33,143 bases of DNA from Acidobacteriota bacterium. GTDB lineage: Bacteria; Actinomycetota; Thermoleophilia; Miltoncostaeales; Miltoncostaeaceae. Each line of letters starts with the position of its first letter. Position 1 is the first letter of the stretch. The notes beneath the pieces are model-generated. The model was not told where the DNA came from and did not search any database. It saw only the letters and a program-made list of their open reading frames with translations. This document shows positions 22,206 through 31,649 of the stretch, piece by piece. The stretch lies in assembly GCA_018969105.1 (NCBI GenBank), contig JAGWYY010000004.1, positions 1 through 33,143 of the forward strand, in the 5' to 3' direction. A program made the position numbers and the translations under genes.

Positions 22206-23633
22206 GTGCCCGACCGCAAGCGCCTTATCCTGCTTCTCGCCTGCCTGGGCAACTTCATGGTGGTGCTCGACGTCGCGGTGGTCAACGTGGCCCTGCCGGC
22301 CATGCGCATCGACCTCGGCTTCAGCGCCACGGGGCTGCAGTGGGTGGTGAACGCCTACACGCTCACCTACGCGGGATTCCTGCTGCTGGGCGGGCGCACC
22401 GCCGATCTCTTCGGGCGCCGGCGGATGTTCCTGGTGGCGCTGCTGGTGTTCACGCTGGCGTCGCTGGTGTGCGGCCTCGCCCCCACCTCGGGCACGCTCA
22501 TCGCGGCCCGGGCCATCCAGGGCCTGGGCGCGGCGATCCTCGCACCCGTCACCCTCACGATCATCACCACCACGTTCACGCAGCCCCGCGAGCGCGCCTA
22601 CGCGCTGGGCTGGTGGGGCGCATCGCTGGCCAGCGGTGGCGCCGTGGGCGTGCTCATCGGGGGCATCCTCACCGACCTCCTCTCGTGGCGCTGGATCTTC
22701 CTCATCAACCTGCCGGTGGGCGTGCTGGGCGTCATCGCCGCCCGCGCGCTGCTGGTGGAGAGCCGCGCCGACACCGGCGACCGTAGCCTCGACATCGGCG
22801 GAGCGGTGACAGTCACCCTCGGGCTCACCGCCTTGGTGTTCGGGGTGGTGCAGAGCGAGACCCACGGCTGGGCGTCGCCCTGGACGGTGGTGCCGCTCGC
22901 GGCCTCGGTGGTGCTCATCGCGCTCTTCGCGATCATCGAGCTGAAGGTGGCGCGCGCGCCCATCGCGCCGCTGCGCATCTTCAGGTCGCGCGCCCTCACG
23001 GCATCGAACATCGCCATGTTCTGCGTGGGCGCGTCGATGTTCGCAATGTGGTACTTCGTATCGCTCTACCTGCAGCTGGTGCTGGGCCAGAGCCCGCTCA
23101 TCGCCGGGCTGTGCTTCATCCCCGCTGCCCTGGCGATCATCGTGGCGTCGCAGGTTGGCGGGCGACTGGTGCCACGCTTCGGGCCGCGCCCCCTGCTGGT
23201 GGCCGCCGGGCTGATGATCTCCTCGGCGCTGTTCTGGATGTCGGGCCTGAGCGCCGACGGCTCGTACGTGACCGACATCCTCGGCCCCATCATCCTGGTG
23301 TCCATCGGGCTCGGCCTGGCGTTCCCGCCCAGCACGTGGGCGGCCACCGCCGGCGTGGCCCCGCACGAGGCCGGCCTGGCATCGGGGCTCATCAACAGCA
23401 ACCGGCAGATCGGCGGCGCCGTGGGCCTCGGGGTGCTGGCCACCATCGCGGCCGCGCACAGCGCCACCCTGGCCACCGATGAGCCACAGCTCTCGGCACT
23501 GGCCGGGGGCTACTCGCTGGCGCTCGTGGTGGCGGGCTTCGTGGCCCTCGGCGCCGTGGCGGCGGCCTTCGCCATCCCCCGCTCCCGGCCGGCGCCCACC
23601 GTGGCCGCCACGGTGGAGCCTGAGGGCGCCTAG
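22206..23633 (+). CDS. Multidrug MFS transporter (DHA2/EmrB-QacA family, 14 TM)
   Basis: A 475-residue transporter with about 14 hydrophobic segments. It has TM1 motif D1 (GNFMVVLDVAVVNVALPAM), loop motif A (GGRTADLFGRRRM), the RAIQGLGAAILAPVTL segment, and antiporter motif C (ASLASGGAVGVLIGG). These define proton-coupled drug exporters of the EmrB/QacA type. The substrate is unknown. The start is GTG 22206, 11 bp after the redoxin stop, and begins right at the first family residues. A GGTGACWGTCACC palindrome lies between TM6 and TM7, read as GTG ACA GTC ACC. Confidence 0.9.
   Translation: MPDRKRLILLLACLGNFMVVLDVAVVNVALPAMRIDLGFSATGLQWVVNAYTLTYAGFLLLGGRTADLFGRRRMFLVALLVFTLASLVCGLAPTSGTLIAARAIQGLGAAILAPVTLTIITTTFTQPRERAYALGWWGASLASGGAVGVLIGGILTDLLSWRWIFLINLPVGVLGVIAARALLVESRADTGDRSLDIGGAVTVTLGLTALVFGVVQSETHGWASPWTVVPLAASVVLIALFAIIELKVARAPIAPLRIFRSRALTASNIAMFCVGASMFAMWYFVSLYLQLVLGQSPLIAGLCFIPAALAIIVASQVGGRLVPRFGPRPLLVAAGLMISSALFWMSGLSADGSYVTDILGPIILVSIGLGLAFPPSTWAATAGVAPHEAGLASGLINSNRQIGGAVGLGVLATIAAAHSATLATDEPQLSALAGGYSLALVVAGFVALGAVAAAFAIPRSRPAPTVAATVEPEGA
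22805..22817. repeat. GGTGACAGTCACC palindrome, copy 6
   Basis: Perfect copy inside the DHA2 transporter gene, encoding Val-Thr-Val-Thr with the rare ACA codon, just as in copies 1 and 2. Confidence 0.9.
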
Positions 23634-23636
23634 CCC

Positions 23637-24146
23637 CTAGCCGGCGTCGGCGTCGGCGTCGGCGAGGCGGCGGTAGCCGCCCTGCCACCAGGCGAGCGGC
23701 GTGCCGTCGCTCACCTCGGCCTGCAGCACGCGACCGATGAGGATCGAGTGGTCACCGCCCGCCACCACCTCGTGCCGCTCGCATGCGAGGCGCGCGAGGC
23801 ACCCCGGCAGCAGCGGCGCGCCGAGCGGTCCCTCCTGCACCTCGAGGCCCTCGAAGCGGTCCTCGCGCTTGAAGGCGAAGGTGTTCGACACCTCCTCCTG
23901 GGTGGCGTCGAGGATATGCACGCCGAATCCGTCGGCCTGCACGAGGTGGTCGTGGTGGTACGAGGCCTGCCCGATGCACACCAGCACCAGCGGCGGGTGC
24001 AGTGACAGCGACGAGAACGCCGATGCCGTGAGGCCCACGGGCCCGTCGGGGCCCTGCGCCGTGACCACCGTGATGCCGCTGGCCCAGCGACCCAGGGCCG
24101 CCTTGAAGTCGTCCGGCTCCACGCCGGGAAGGTGCGAATCCGCCAT
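23637..24146 (-). CDS. Flavin reductase domain protein
   Basis: A 169-residue protein of the FMN-binding split-barrel (flavin reductase-like) family: FKAALGRWASGITVVTAQGPDGPVGLTASAFSSLSLHPPLVLVCI, then the helix AFKREDRFEGLEVQEGPLGAPLL, then GGDHSILIGRVLQAEV and the end LAWWQGGYRRL. Such proteins reduce FMN or FAD with NAD(P)H for a partner monooxygenase; no monooxygenase lies nearby. ATG 24146 is preceded by TACAGT at 6 nt, a leaderless signature. The C-terminal DADADAG comes from a short GGCGTC repeat and is probably disordered. Confidence 0.9.
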   Translation of the reverse strand: MADSHLPGVEPDDFKAALGRWASGITVVTAQGPDGPVGLTASAFSSLSLHPPLVLVCIGQASYHHDHLVQADGFGVHILDATQEEVSNTFAFKREDRFEGLEVQEGPLGAPLLPGCLARLACERHEVVAGGDHSILIGRVLQAEVSDGTPLAWWQGGYRRLADADADAG

Positions 24147-24152
24147 TCCGTG

Positions 24153-24158
24153 ACTGTA
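24153..24158 (-). promoter_or_regulatory. -10 box of the flavin reductase gene (TACAGT)
   Basis: TACAGT on the minus strand, 6 nt before ATG 24146. It overlaps GTGACTGTAT, a degenerate relative of the repeated palindrome. Confidence 0.5.
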
Positions 24159-24187
24159 TCCCGTCGGCGCGCCGCCGGCGCCTCGGG

Positions 24188-24586
24188 TCACGCGGGGCTT
24201 TCGACGGGAAGGCCGAGCGACCGCGCGGCCTCGGCCATGCGGGCGTCGTAGGTGAGCAGCACGCCGAGGTCGTCGCCCAGGCTGAGCGCGGTGGCCAGGT
24301 GTATGGCGTCGAGCGACCTCACGCCGGGATCGGCCACGTGCGCGGCGATGTCGAGCACCTCGTCGTCCACCGGCACCAGCACCACGCGCCGCAGGGCCGC
24401 GCCCACGGCCTCCACCGCAGGCGTCCCCACGCGCGCGGCGGCACGCGTGGCCTCCACCCGCAGGATCGCGCTCGATGCGCGCATGCCCCATTCGTCAGCG
24501 GCCGCCGCCAGGGCCCGCGCGTCGCGCTCGCCGAGCGGCGCCTTCACGAATGCCGAGGTGTCGAGGTATGCCAACCGGCCGTTCAC
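24188..24586 (-). CDS. vapC: VapC-type PIN-domain ribonuclease toxin
   Basis: A 132-residue PIN domain. The acidic catalytic residues are all present: Asp9 (YLDTSAFVK), Glu45 (RVEATRA), Asp93 (SLDAIHLATA) and Asp114 (LTYDARM). Such toxins cleave tRNA or other RNA when freed from their antitoxin. GTG 24586 overlaps the antitoxin stop by 4 bp. The length is normal, so the toxin should be functional, unlike the remnant at 1607. Confidence 0.93.
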   Translation of the reverse strand: MNGRLAYLDTSAFVKAPLGERDARALAAAADEWGMRASSAILRVEATRAAARVGTPAVEAVGAALRRVVLVPVDDEVLDIAAHVADPGVRSLDAIHLATALSLGDDLGVLLTYDARMAEAARSLGLPVESPA

Positions 24587-24864
24587 AGGCGATCCGCCCT
24601 CAGCCCCTCGAGGATCTCGTCGATCGACATGTCCCCGGGCACCAGCGGCTGGTCGGGCACCACGTCCGCCAGGCCGCCCGGCTGCGGCATCGACGCGCCC
24701 CGGGCCAGCAGGCGATCGAGCGCGGGCGGCAGGGCGCCCGCCGGCACGAGCCGGGCGACCTCGCGCCCATGCTCGGTGACCACCAGCGACTCGCCGGTCT
24801 TCACGCGGTCGAGGTACTTCGAGAGGTTCTGGCGCAGCTCGCGCACGCCGACGGATTCCGACAT
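24583..24864 (-). CDS. Phd/YefM-type antitoxin of the VapC toxin
   Basis: A 93-residue protein. Residues 5-42 (VGVRELRQNLSKYLDRVKTG, then ESLVVTEHGREVARLVP) are the Phd/YefM DNA-binding fold. The C-terminal part (DMSIDEILEGLRADRL) is the likely toxin-binding helix. ATG 24864 begins the family sequence exactly. It lies back to back with the lipase gene across only 34 bp, which contain the palindrome TTGTAGCACAA. The antitoxin probably represses its own promoter there and may affect the lipase as well. Confidence 0.93.
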   Translation of the reverse strand: MSESVGVRELRQNLSKYLDRVKTGESLVVTEHGREVARLVPAGALPPALDRLLARGASMPQPGGLADVVPDQPLVPGDMSIDEILEGLRADRL

Positions 24865-24872
24865 GTGCGTCG

Positions 24873-24883
24873 TTGTAGCACAA
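24873..24883. promoter_or_regulatory. TTGTAGCACAA palindrome, candidate antitoxin operator
   Basis: TTGT-AGC-ACAA lies in the 34-bp space between the divergent antitoxin and lipase starts and overlaps a possible antitoxin -10 box (TACAAC). Autoregulation is inferred from the family. Confidence 0.4.
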
Positions 24884-24886
24884 ATG

Positions 24887-24892
24887 TAGGAT
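24887..24892 (+). promoter_or_regulatory. -10 box of the lipase gene (TAGGAT)
   Basis: TAGGAT ends 6 nt before GTG 24899. Confidence 0.5.
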
Positions 24893-24898
24893 GCACCC

Positions 24899-26170
24899 GT
24901 GAGCCAGACCTCCCCGGGCGACGACCCGCGCATCCCCGACCGCCTGCGACACCCCGTGGTGTGGATCGCCGTTGTCGCCGTGCTCGTGGCGATCCTCGCC
25001 TGGGTGGTGCTCACGATCACCGGCGACGTGAAGGAGGACGAGCGGCAGGACGCCCTCGCGCCCTTCTACACGCCGCCGTCGCCCCTGCCGCCGGGCCCCC
25101 CGGGAACGATCATCCGCACCGAGCCACTGGGCGTGACGGTGAAGGGCGGCCGCGCGGTGCGCGTGCTCTACCGGTCGCAGGATGCCCTCGGCAGGCCCAC
25201 GGCCACGAGCGGCATGGTGTTCATCCCCACCGGGCCCGTGCCCGCCGAGGGCGGGCGCACCGTGGTGGCATGGGCGCACGGCACCGTGGGGCTGGCCGAC
25301 CAGTGCGCGCCCTCGCGCATCGATGCGCCCACGAAGAACATCCCGTGGGTCGAGCTCATGATGGCCCGCGGGTGGGTGGTTGCCGCCACCGACTACGCCG
25401 GCCTCGGAACGCCCGGCACCCCGGGCTTCCTCATCTCCGGTGACGAGGGCCGCGACGTCATCAACTCCGTGCGCGCCGCGCGCAACCTCCCCGGTGCCAA
25501 TGCCTCCAACCGATGGGTGGCCTGGGGCCACTCGCAGGGCGGCCACGCCGCGCTGGCGTCAGCGGACATCGCGGCCTCCTACGCGCCCGAGCTCGACCTC
25601 GCGGCCATCGCCGCGGCGGCACCGGCCACCGACCTGCGCGGCCTGCTCGCGCTGCAGTGGAACCAATCGGCCGCGTGGGTGATCGGCGCCTACGTGGTGG
25701 GCACCTGGCCCACCGTCTACCCCGGACTCGATCGCAACTCCCTGCTCACCGCGAATGGGCAGAACCACTGGCAGGAGATCCTCGGCGAGTGCGTGAAGGG
25801 CGCCGCCCTCACGGCCATCGTGCGCCAGGACCTCCTCGGGCAGGACTTCTTCGTGGACGACCCGTGGCAGTCGCCCCCATGGCGGCGGCGGTTCATCCAG
25901 AACACCCCGCAGCCCACGCCGCGGGGCGTGCCCCTGATGATCGCCCAGAGCACCACGGACGACGTGGTGCTGCCCCGCACCACGGCATCGGTGATCGACC
26001 GCTGGTGCCGCGCCGGAGTGGGCATCGGCACGCTGTGGGTGAACGACGTGAGCCACATCACCACGGCAGAGGTGGTGGGGCCATCGGTGGTGCAGTGGAT
26101 CGGCCAGCGCCTTGCCGGCGAGCCCGCGCCGAATGACTGCGGCGCGCCCACACCGGTGCCGCCGCTCTAG
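24899..26170 (+). CDS. Membrane-anchored secretory lipase-family hydrolase (LIP)
   Basis: A 423-residue protein. One N-terminal membrane helix (VVWIAVVAVLVAILAWVVLTI, about residues 21-41) anchors an extracellular alpha/beta hydrolase. The domain order matches the secretory lipase (LIP) family: SGMVFIPTGPVPAEGGRTVVAWAHGTVG, then GWVVAATDYAGLGTPG, nucleophile Ser212 in GHSQGG, acid Asp in QSTTDDVVLP, and catalytic His in VNDVSHITT. Several cysteines (DQCAPS, GECVKG, RWCRAG) could form disulfides outside the cell. Substrates are probably lipid esters. GTG 24899 fits the TAGGAT box. A hairpin follows the stop. Confidence 0.88.
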   Translation: MSQTSPGDDPRIPDRLRHPVVWIAVVAVLVAILAWVVLTITGDVKEDERQDALAPFYTPPSPLPPGPPGTIIRTEPLGVTVKGGRAVRVLYRSQDALGRPTATSGMVFIPTGPVPAEGGRTVVAWAHGTVGLADQCAPSRIDAPTKNIPWVELMMARGWVVAATDYAGLGTPGTPGFLISGDEGRDVINSVRAARNLPGANASNRWVAWGHSQGGHAALASADIAASYAPELDLAAIAAAAPATDLRGLLALQWNQSAAWVIGAYVVGTWPTVYPGLDRNSLLTANGQNHWQEILGECVKGAALTAIVRQDLLGQDFFVDDPWQSPPWRRRFIQNTPQPTPRGVPLMIAQSTTDDVVLPRTTASVIDRWCRAGVGIGTLWVNDVSHITTAEVVGPSVVQWIGQRLAGEPAPNDCGAPTPVPPL

Positions 26171-26176
26171 GCGCTG

Positions 26177-26192
26177 CCCCGGGAACGCCCGG
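26177..26192 (+). terminator. CCCGGG hairpin after the lipase gene
   Basis: CCCGGG, AACG loop, CCCGGG, starting 7 nt after the lipase stop. The stem is short and lacks a T tract. Confidence 0.3.
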
Positions 26193-26259
26193 GCCGCACG
26201 CCGAAGGCGAAATCGGCGACGCGGCGCCCTGCTCATGCGGGGCGCGCGCGGGAGGAAAG

Positions 26260-26300
26260 AGGCCTCATGCCGGGCGCGCTGGGCGCACCCGGCATGGCCT
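26260..26300 (-). terminator. Strong hairpin terminator of the small membrane protein gene
   Basis: AGGCC plus ATGCCGGG on the left pairs with CCCGGCAT plus GGCCT on the right, with a two-base bulge. It lies 2 nt after the minus-strand stop. On the minus strand it is followed by CTTTCCTCC, giving a weak pyrimidine tract. It also stands between convergent genes and may work both ways. Confidence 0.55.
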
Positions 26301-26302
26301 AG

Positions 26303-26503
26303 CTATTCGACGGGGCCATCCTCGATGGCCGCGCCCGGCTTCCCGGGGTTGATGATGAGGACGATGATGAGAGCGATCAGCGGCACGAACACGGCGAGCA
26401 GACCGAACCCCAGCACGCTGCGGTTCTTCTGGTTCGCGATGCCCATCGTGATGAAGATCAACGCGATGTAGACGATGATCGCAATGATGTATAGGAAGAT
26501 CAT
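26303..26503 (-). CDS. Small two-helix membrane protein, 66 aa
   Basis: Two hydrophobic segments, MIFLYIIAIIVYIALIFITMGI and VLGFGLLAVFVPLIALIIVLIINP, are joined by a basic turn (ANQKNRS), with an acidic tail (IEDGPVE). ATG 26503 is chosen because TAAGGT lies 7 nt before it; a longer reading would enter the riboswitch region. The form resembles the short hydrophobic proteins sometimes annotated as superinfection-exclusion or phospholipase-D-anchor peptides, but no signature supports a function. It is divergent from the riboswitch-gcvP unit. Confidence 0.65.
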   Translation of the reverse strand: MIFLYIIAIIVYIALIFITMGIANQKNRSVLGFGLLAVFVPLIALIIVLIINPGKPGAAIEDGPVE

Positions 26504-26510
26504 GGGCGGC

Positions 26511-26516
26511 ACCTTA
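26511..26516 (-). promoter_or_regulatory. -10 box of the small membrane protein gene (TAAGGT)
   Basis: TAAGGT on the minus strand, 7 nt before ATG 26503. Confidence 0.5.
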
Positions 26517-26569
26517 CGCGTTCCCCCGGGCGCGTCCGGGAAGCGCTGATAGGTTTCCTCTACCGAACG

Positions 26570-26745
26570 CCCGCCGTGGGAGAGACCGGCTTCGAGCCGG
26601 CGCCGAAGGAGCAACCGCCCCGGAATCTCTCAGGCACAAGGGACCGTGGTGGGCGCGGTGACGCTGGAGAGAGGGTGCATCAGCACCCCGCCGATGGGGA
26701 AAGCCTCTTCACCGAGGTGCATCTCTCAGGCAGATGGACAGCGGG
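26570..26745 (+). promoter_or_regulatory. Tandem glycine riboswitch
   Basis: Two glycine aptamers lie in tandem upstream of gcvP. The first (about 26573-26648) has GGGAGAGACC, GCGCCGAAGGAGCAA and AATCTCTCAGGCACAAGGGAC. The second (about 26662-26743) has GGAGAGAGGG, GCCGATGGGGAAAGCC and ATCTCTCAGGCAGATGGAC, closed by a CGCT/AGCG base stem. These are the conserved cores of the glycine riboswitch. Glycine binding usually turns on glycine-cleavage genes, which fits the gene downstream. The ribosome binding site of gcvP lies about 20 nt after the second aptamer. Confidence 0.93.
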
Positions 26746-26775
26746 GGCTCCGATCGCAGGCGAGCGAGGAGCACC

Positions 26776-29658
<2,883 letters not shown>

Positions 29659-29675
29659 TGGCCGAATGGCCTGAT

Positions 29676-29690
29676 GGCCTGAACCAGGCC
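29676..29690. other. Small hairpin between gcvP and the binding-protein gene
   Basis: GGCCTG-AAC-CAGGCC, a 6-bp stem 18 nt after the gcvP stop and before the ribosome binding site of the next gene. It may reduce read-through or protect an mRNA end. TACTCT (29643-29648) in the gcvP tail could be a separate -10 box for the next gene. Confidence 0.3.
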
Positions 29691-29714
29691 CCACCACCCC
29701 GTCCCGGAGGACCC

Positions 29715-30479
29715 ATGCGCCGCCGTCCCATCTTCGCCATCGTCGCCATCGCCGCCGCGGGCACCGCGCTCGCGGGCGCGTCCGCCGCCACCGCCCAGGT
29801 GCCCAGGGTCATCACGGCCCTCACCATCAGCGCCAATGGCCCGTTCGACTTCCGCACCGGCGGCAAGCTGACGGGCTTCGACATCCAGCTGGTGGAGCGC
29901 ATGGCCCGCACGGCCGGAGCGAGGGACGTCACGTGGAAGGTCGTCGACTTCGACAACCTGCTGAACGCCATCGACAACGGCCAGGCGATGATGGGCGCCG
30001 CGTCCATCACGATCACGCCGCAGCGCGCGGCCATCGTCGACTTCGGCAACCCCTACCTCGAGGCCGACATGGGCATCGTCACCCGGGCCGGCAGCACGGG
30101 CATCACGAACCGGCAGAGCCTGCGCGGCCAGACCATCGGCGTGCTGCAGGGCTCCACCGCCGTGCCAGTGGCCAAGGGGATCCAGGGGGCGAAGGTGCTG
30201 CAGTACCCGACGATGGGCCCCATCTACACGGCGCTCCTCAACGCCAAGGTCAACGCCGTGCTCAACGACTACGGCCAGTCGCGCTGGTACGTGAACCACA
30301 ACAAGCCAAAGTTCCGCTTCGGCGGGATCATCCCCGTCAACCAGAACTACGGCCTGGCGTTCAACCAGTCGCGCGACTCCCTGCGCGTGGCGATGAACCG
30401 CGCCCTCGCCACGATGAAGCGCAACGGGTCGTATCAGGAACTGATCACGAGGTGGGGCCTGCAGTCACTCGTGCCGTAG
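29715..30479 (+). CDS. Family-3 (amino-acid type) solute-binding protein
   Basis: A 254-residue exported protein with signal peptide MRRRPIFAIVAIAAAGTALAGASAATAQ. The mature part has the PBPb/SBP_bac_3 layout: FRTGGKLTGFDIQLVERMAR, VVDFDNLLNAIDNGQAMMGAASITITPQRAAIVDFGNPYLEADMGIV, GQTIGVLQGST, LNAKVNAVLNDYGQSRWYV and YQELITRWGL. Such proteins capture amino acids for an ABC importer; no permease or ATPase is adjacent. Position after the glycine riboswitch and gcvP hints at glycine or a related amino acid, but the binding-site residues do not settle it. GGAGG lies upstream of ATG 29715. Its 3' end overlaps the convergent acyltransferase gene by 15 bp. Confidence 0.9.
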   Translation: MRRRPIFAIVAIAAAGTALAGASAATAQVPRVITALTISANGPFDFRTGGKLTGFDIQLVERMARTAGARDVTWKVVDFDNLLNAIDNGQAMMGAASITITPQRAAIVDFGNPYLEADMGIVTRAGSTGITNRQSLRGQTIGVLQGSTAVPVAKGIQGAKVLQYPTMGPIYTALLNAKVNAVLNDYGQSRWYVNHNKPKFRFGGIIPVNQNYGLAFNQSRDSLRVAMNRALATMKRNGSYQELITRWGLQSLVP

Positions 30480-31595
30480 CGCGAAGGCCCTGCGAAAGCC
30501 CCTCGTGCGTATCGGCGTCTCGATGAAGCGGTACGACAGCGCCGCGATGGCCACGGTGACTGCCACCTGCACCAGCGAGAGCCAGCCGACCGACAGGTCC
30601 AGTCCGTACTCGGGGGTCATCAGCGTGATCACCGGCAGGTGCCACAGGTAGATGCCGTACGACCGCGCGCCGATCCAGATGAGCGGCGCCAGGCCGAAGA
30701 GGCGGCCGGTCGCGGTGTCGGGATGCGCGGCGGCGATCACCAGCAGGCCCGCCACCACCGCGATGATCGCGAAGCCGCCCCGGTAGAGCAGGGCCTGCCC
30801 CTGCGAGAACCCCACCATCAGACCGAGCGTCCCGACCAGTCCCAGCACGCCCGCGAGTTCCACCAGCCCACCGCGCAGGCCCTCGAGCCGCCAGGCCGTG
30901 AAGCGCGCCGGCGGCAGCGCCAGCGCGGCGATGATGCCGATGAGCAGCGCGATGGCCCGGGTGTCGGTGCCCAGGTAGATGCGTGCCTCCGATGCCCACG
31001 TCTCGTCGAAGATGAGGAACGACAACGCCACCGATGCCGCGGCGCCCGCGATGGCGCCCACCAGCAGCGTGCGCCGCCCCAGCCCGAAGAGCACCATCAC
31101 GGCGCCCATCACCAGCGGCCACACCAGGTAGAACTGCTCCTCCACCGCCAGCGACCACAGGTGCTCGTAGGCGCCACTCCGTGACTCCGGGCTCCACGGC
31201 ACCCACGGCACGGCGATGACGTACCAGTTGGTCACGTAGCCCACGCCCGCCAGCAGCATCGTCTTCGTGCGCGTGACGAGCGACCAGTCGACGATGGCCA
31301 TCCATGCGGCGCTCACCACCATCATCACCACGAGCGCCGGTATCAGGCGGCGGATGCGGCGCATCCAGAACGACCCGAGCCTGATGCGCCCGGTGCCCTC
31401 GGCCTCGGCCATGAGAAGTGACGTGATGAGGTAGCCCGAGAGCACGAGGAAGAGGTCCACGCCGATGTAGCCGCCGCCCAGCTGGGCGATGGGCAGGTGG
31501 AACATCACCACCGCCGCCACGGCGAGCGCGCGCACCCCGTCGAGGGCGGGCATGCGGGGAATCCCCGGCGGGCGGGGGATGGAACCCGGGCTCAC
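30465..31595 (-). CDS. Membrane acyltransferase (OafA/YrhL, acyltransferase-3 family)
   Basis: A 376-residue protein with about ten membrane segments. Family hallmarks are LDGVRALAVAAVVMFH near the N-terminus, GGYIGVDLFLVLSGYLITSLL, FWMRRIRRLIPAL, and SLAVEEQFYLVWPL. The C-terminal half has GARSYGIYLWHLPVITL and YRFIETPIR. These enzymes acylate cell-surface sugars or peptidoglycan using a conserved His and Arg. GTG 31595 has TAGATT 6 nt upstream; ATG 31553 (MPALDGVRAL) is possible but would drop the leaderless fit. It is convergent with the binding protein and divergent from the gene at 31650. Confidence 0.92.
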   Translation of the reverse strand: MSPGSIPRPPGIPRMPALDGVRALAVAAVVMFHLPIAQLGGGYIGVDLFLVLSGYLITSLLMAEAEGTGRIRLGSFWMRRIRRLIPALVVMMVVSAAWMAIVDWSLVTRTKTMLLAGVGYVTNWYVIAVPWVPWSPESRSGAYEHLWSLAVEEQFYLVWPLVMGAVMVLFGLGRRTLLVGAIAGAAASVALSFLIFDETWASEARIYLGTDTRAIALLIGIIAALALPPARFTAWRLEGLRGGLVELAGVLGLVGTLGLMVGFSQGQALLYRGGFAIIAVVAGLLVIAAAHPDTATGRLFGLAPLIWIGARSYGIYLWHLPVITLMTPEYGLDLSVGWLSLVQVAVTVAIAALSYRFIETPIRTRGFRRAFALRHE

Positions 31596-31601
31596 CCACC
31601 C

Positions 31602-31607
31602 AATCTA
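31602..31607 (-). promoter_or_regulatory. -10 box of the acyltransferase gene (TAGATT)
   Basis: TAGATT on the minus strand, 6 nt before GTG 31595, in a 54-bp divergent region that also holds TAGCGT (31617-31622) for the plus-strand gene. Confidence 0.5.
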
Positions 31608-31649
31608 CGCCCACGTGTAGCGTTCGGCGCCCACCCCGTGGAGGACCCC

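Noticed and set aside
23640-23665. GGCGTC microsatellite at the end of the flavin reductase gene
   Set aside because: Only about four units, inside the coding tail; no sign of a phase-variable role.
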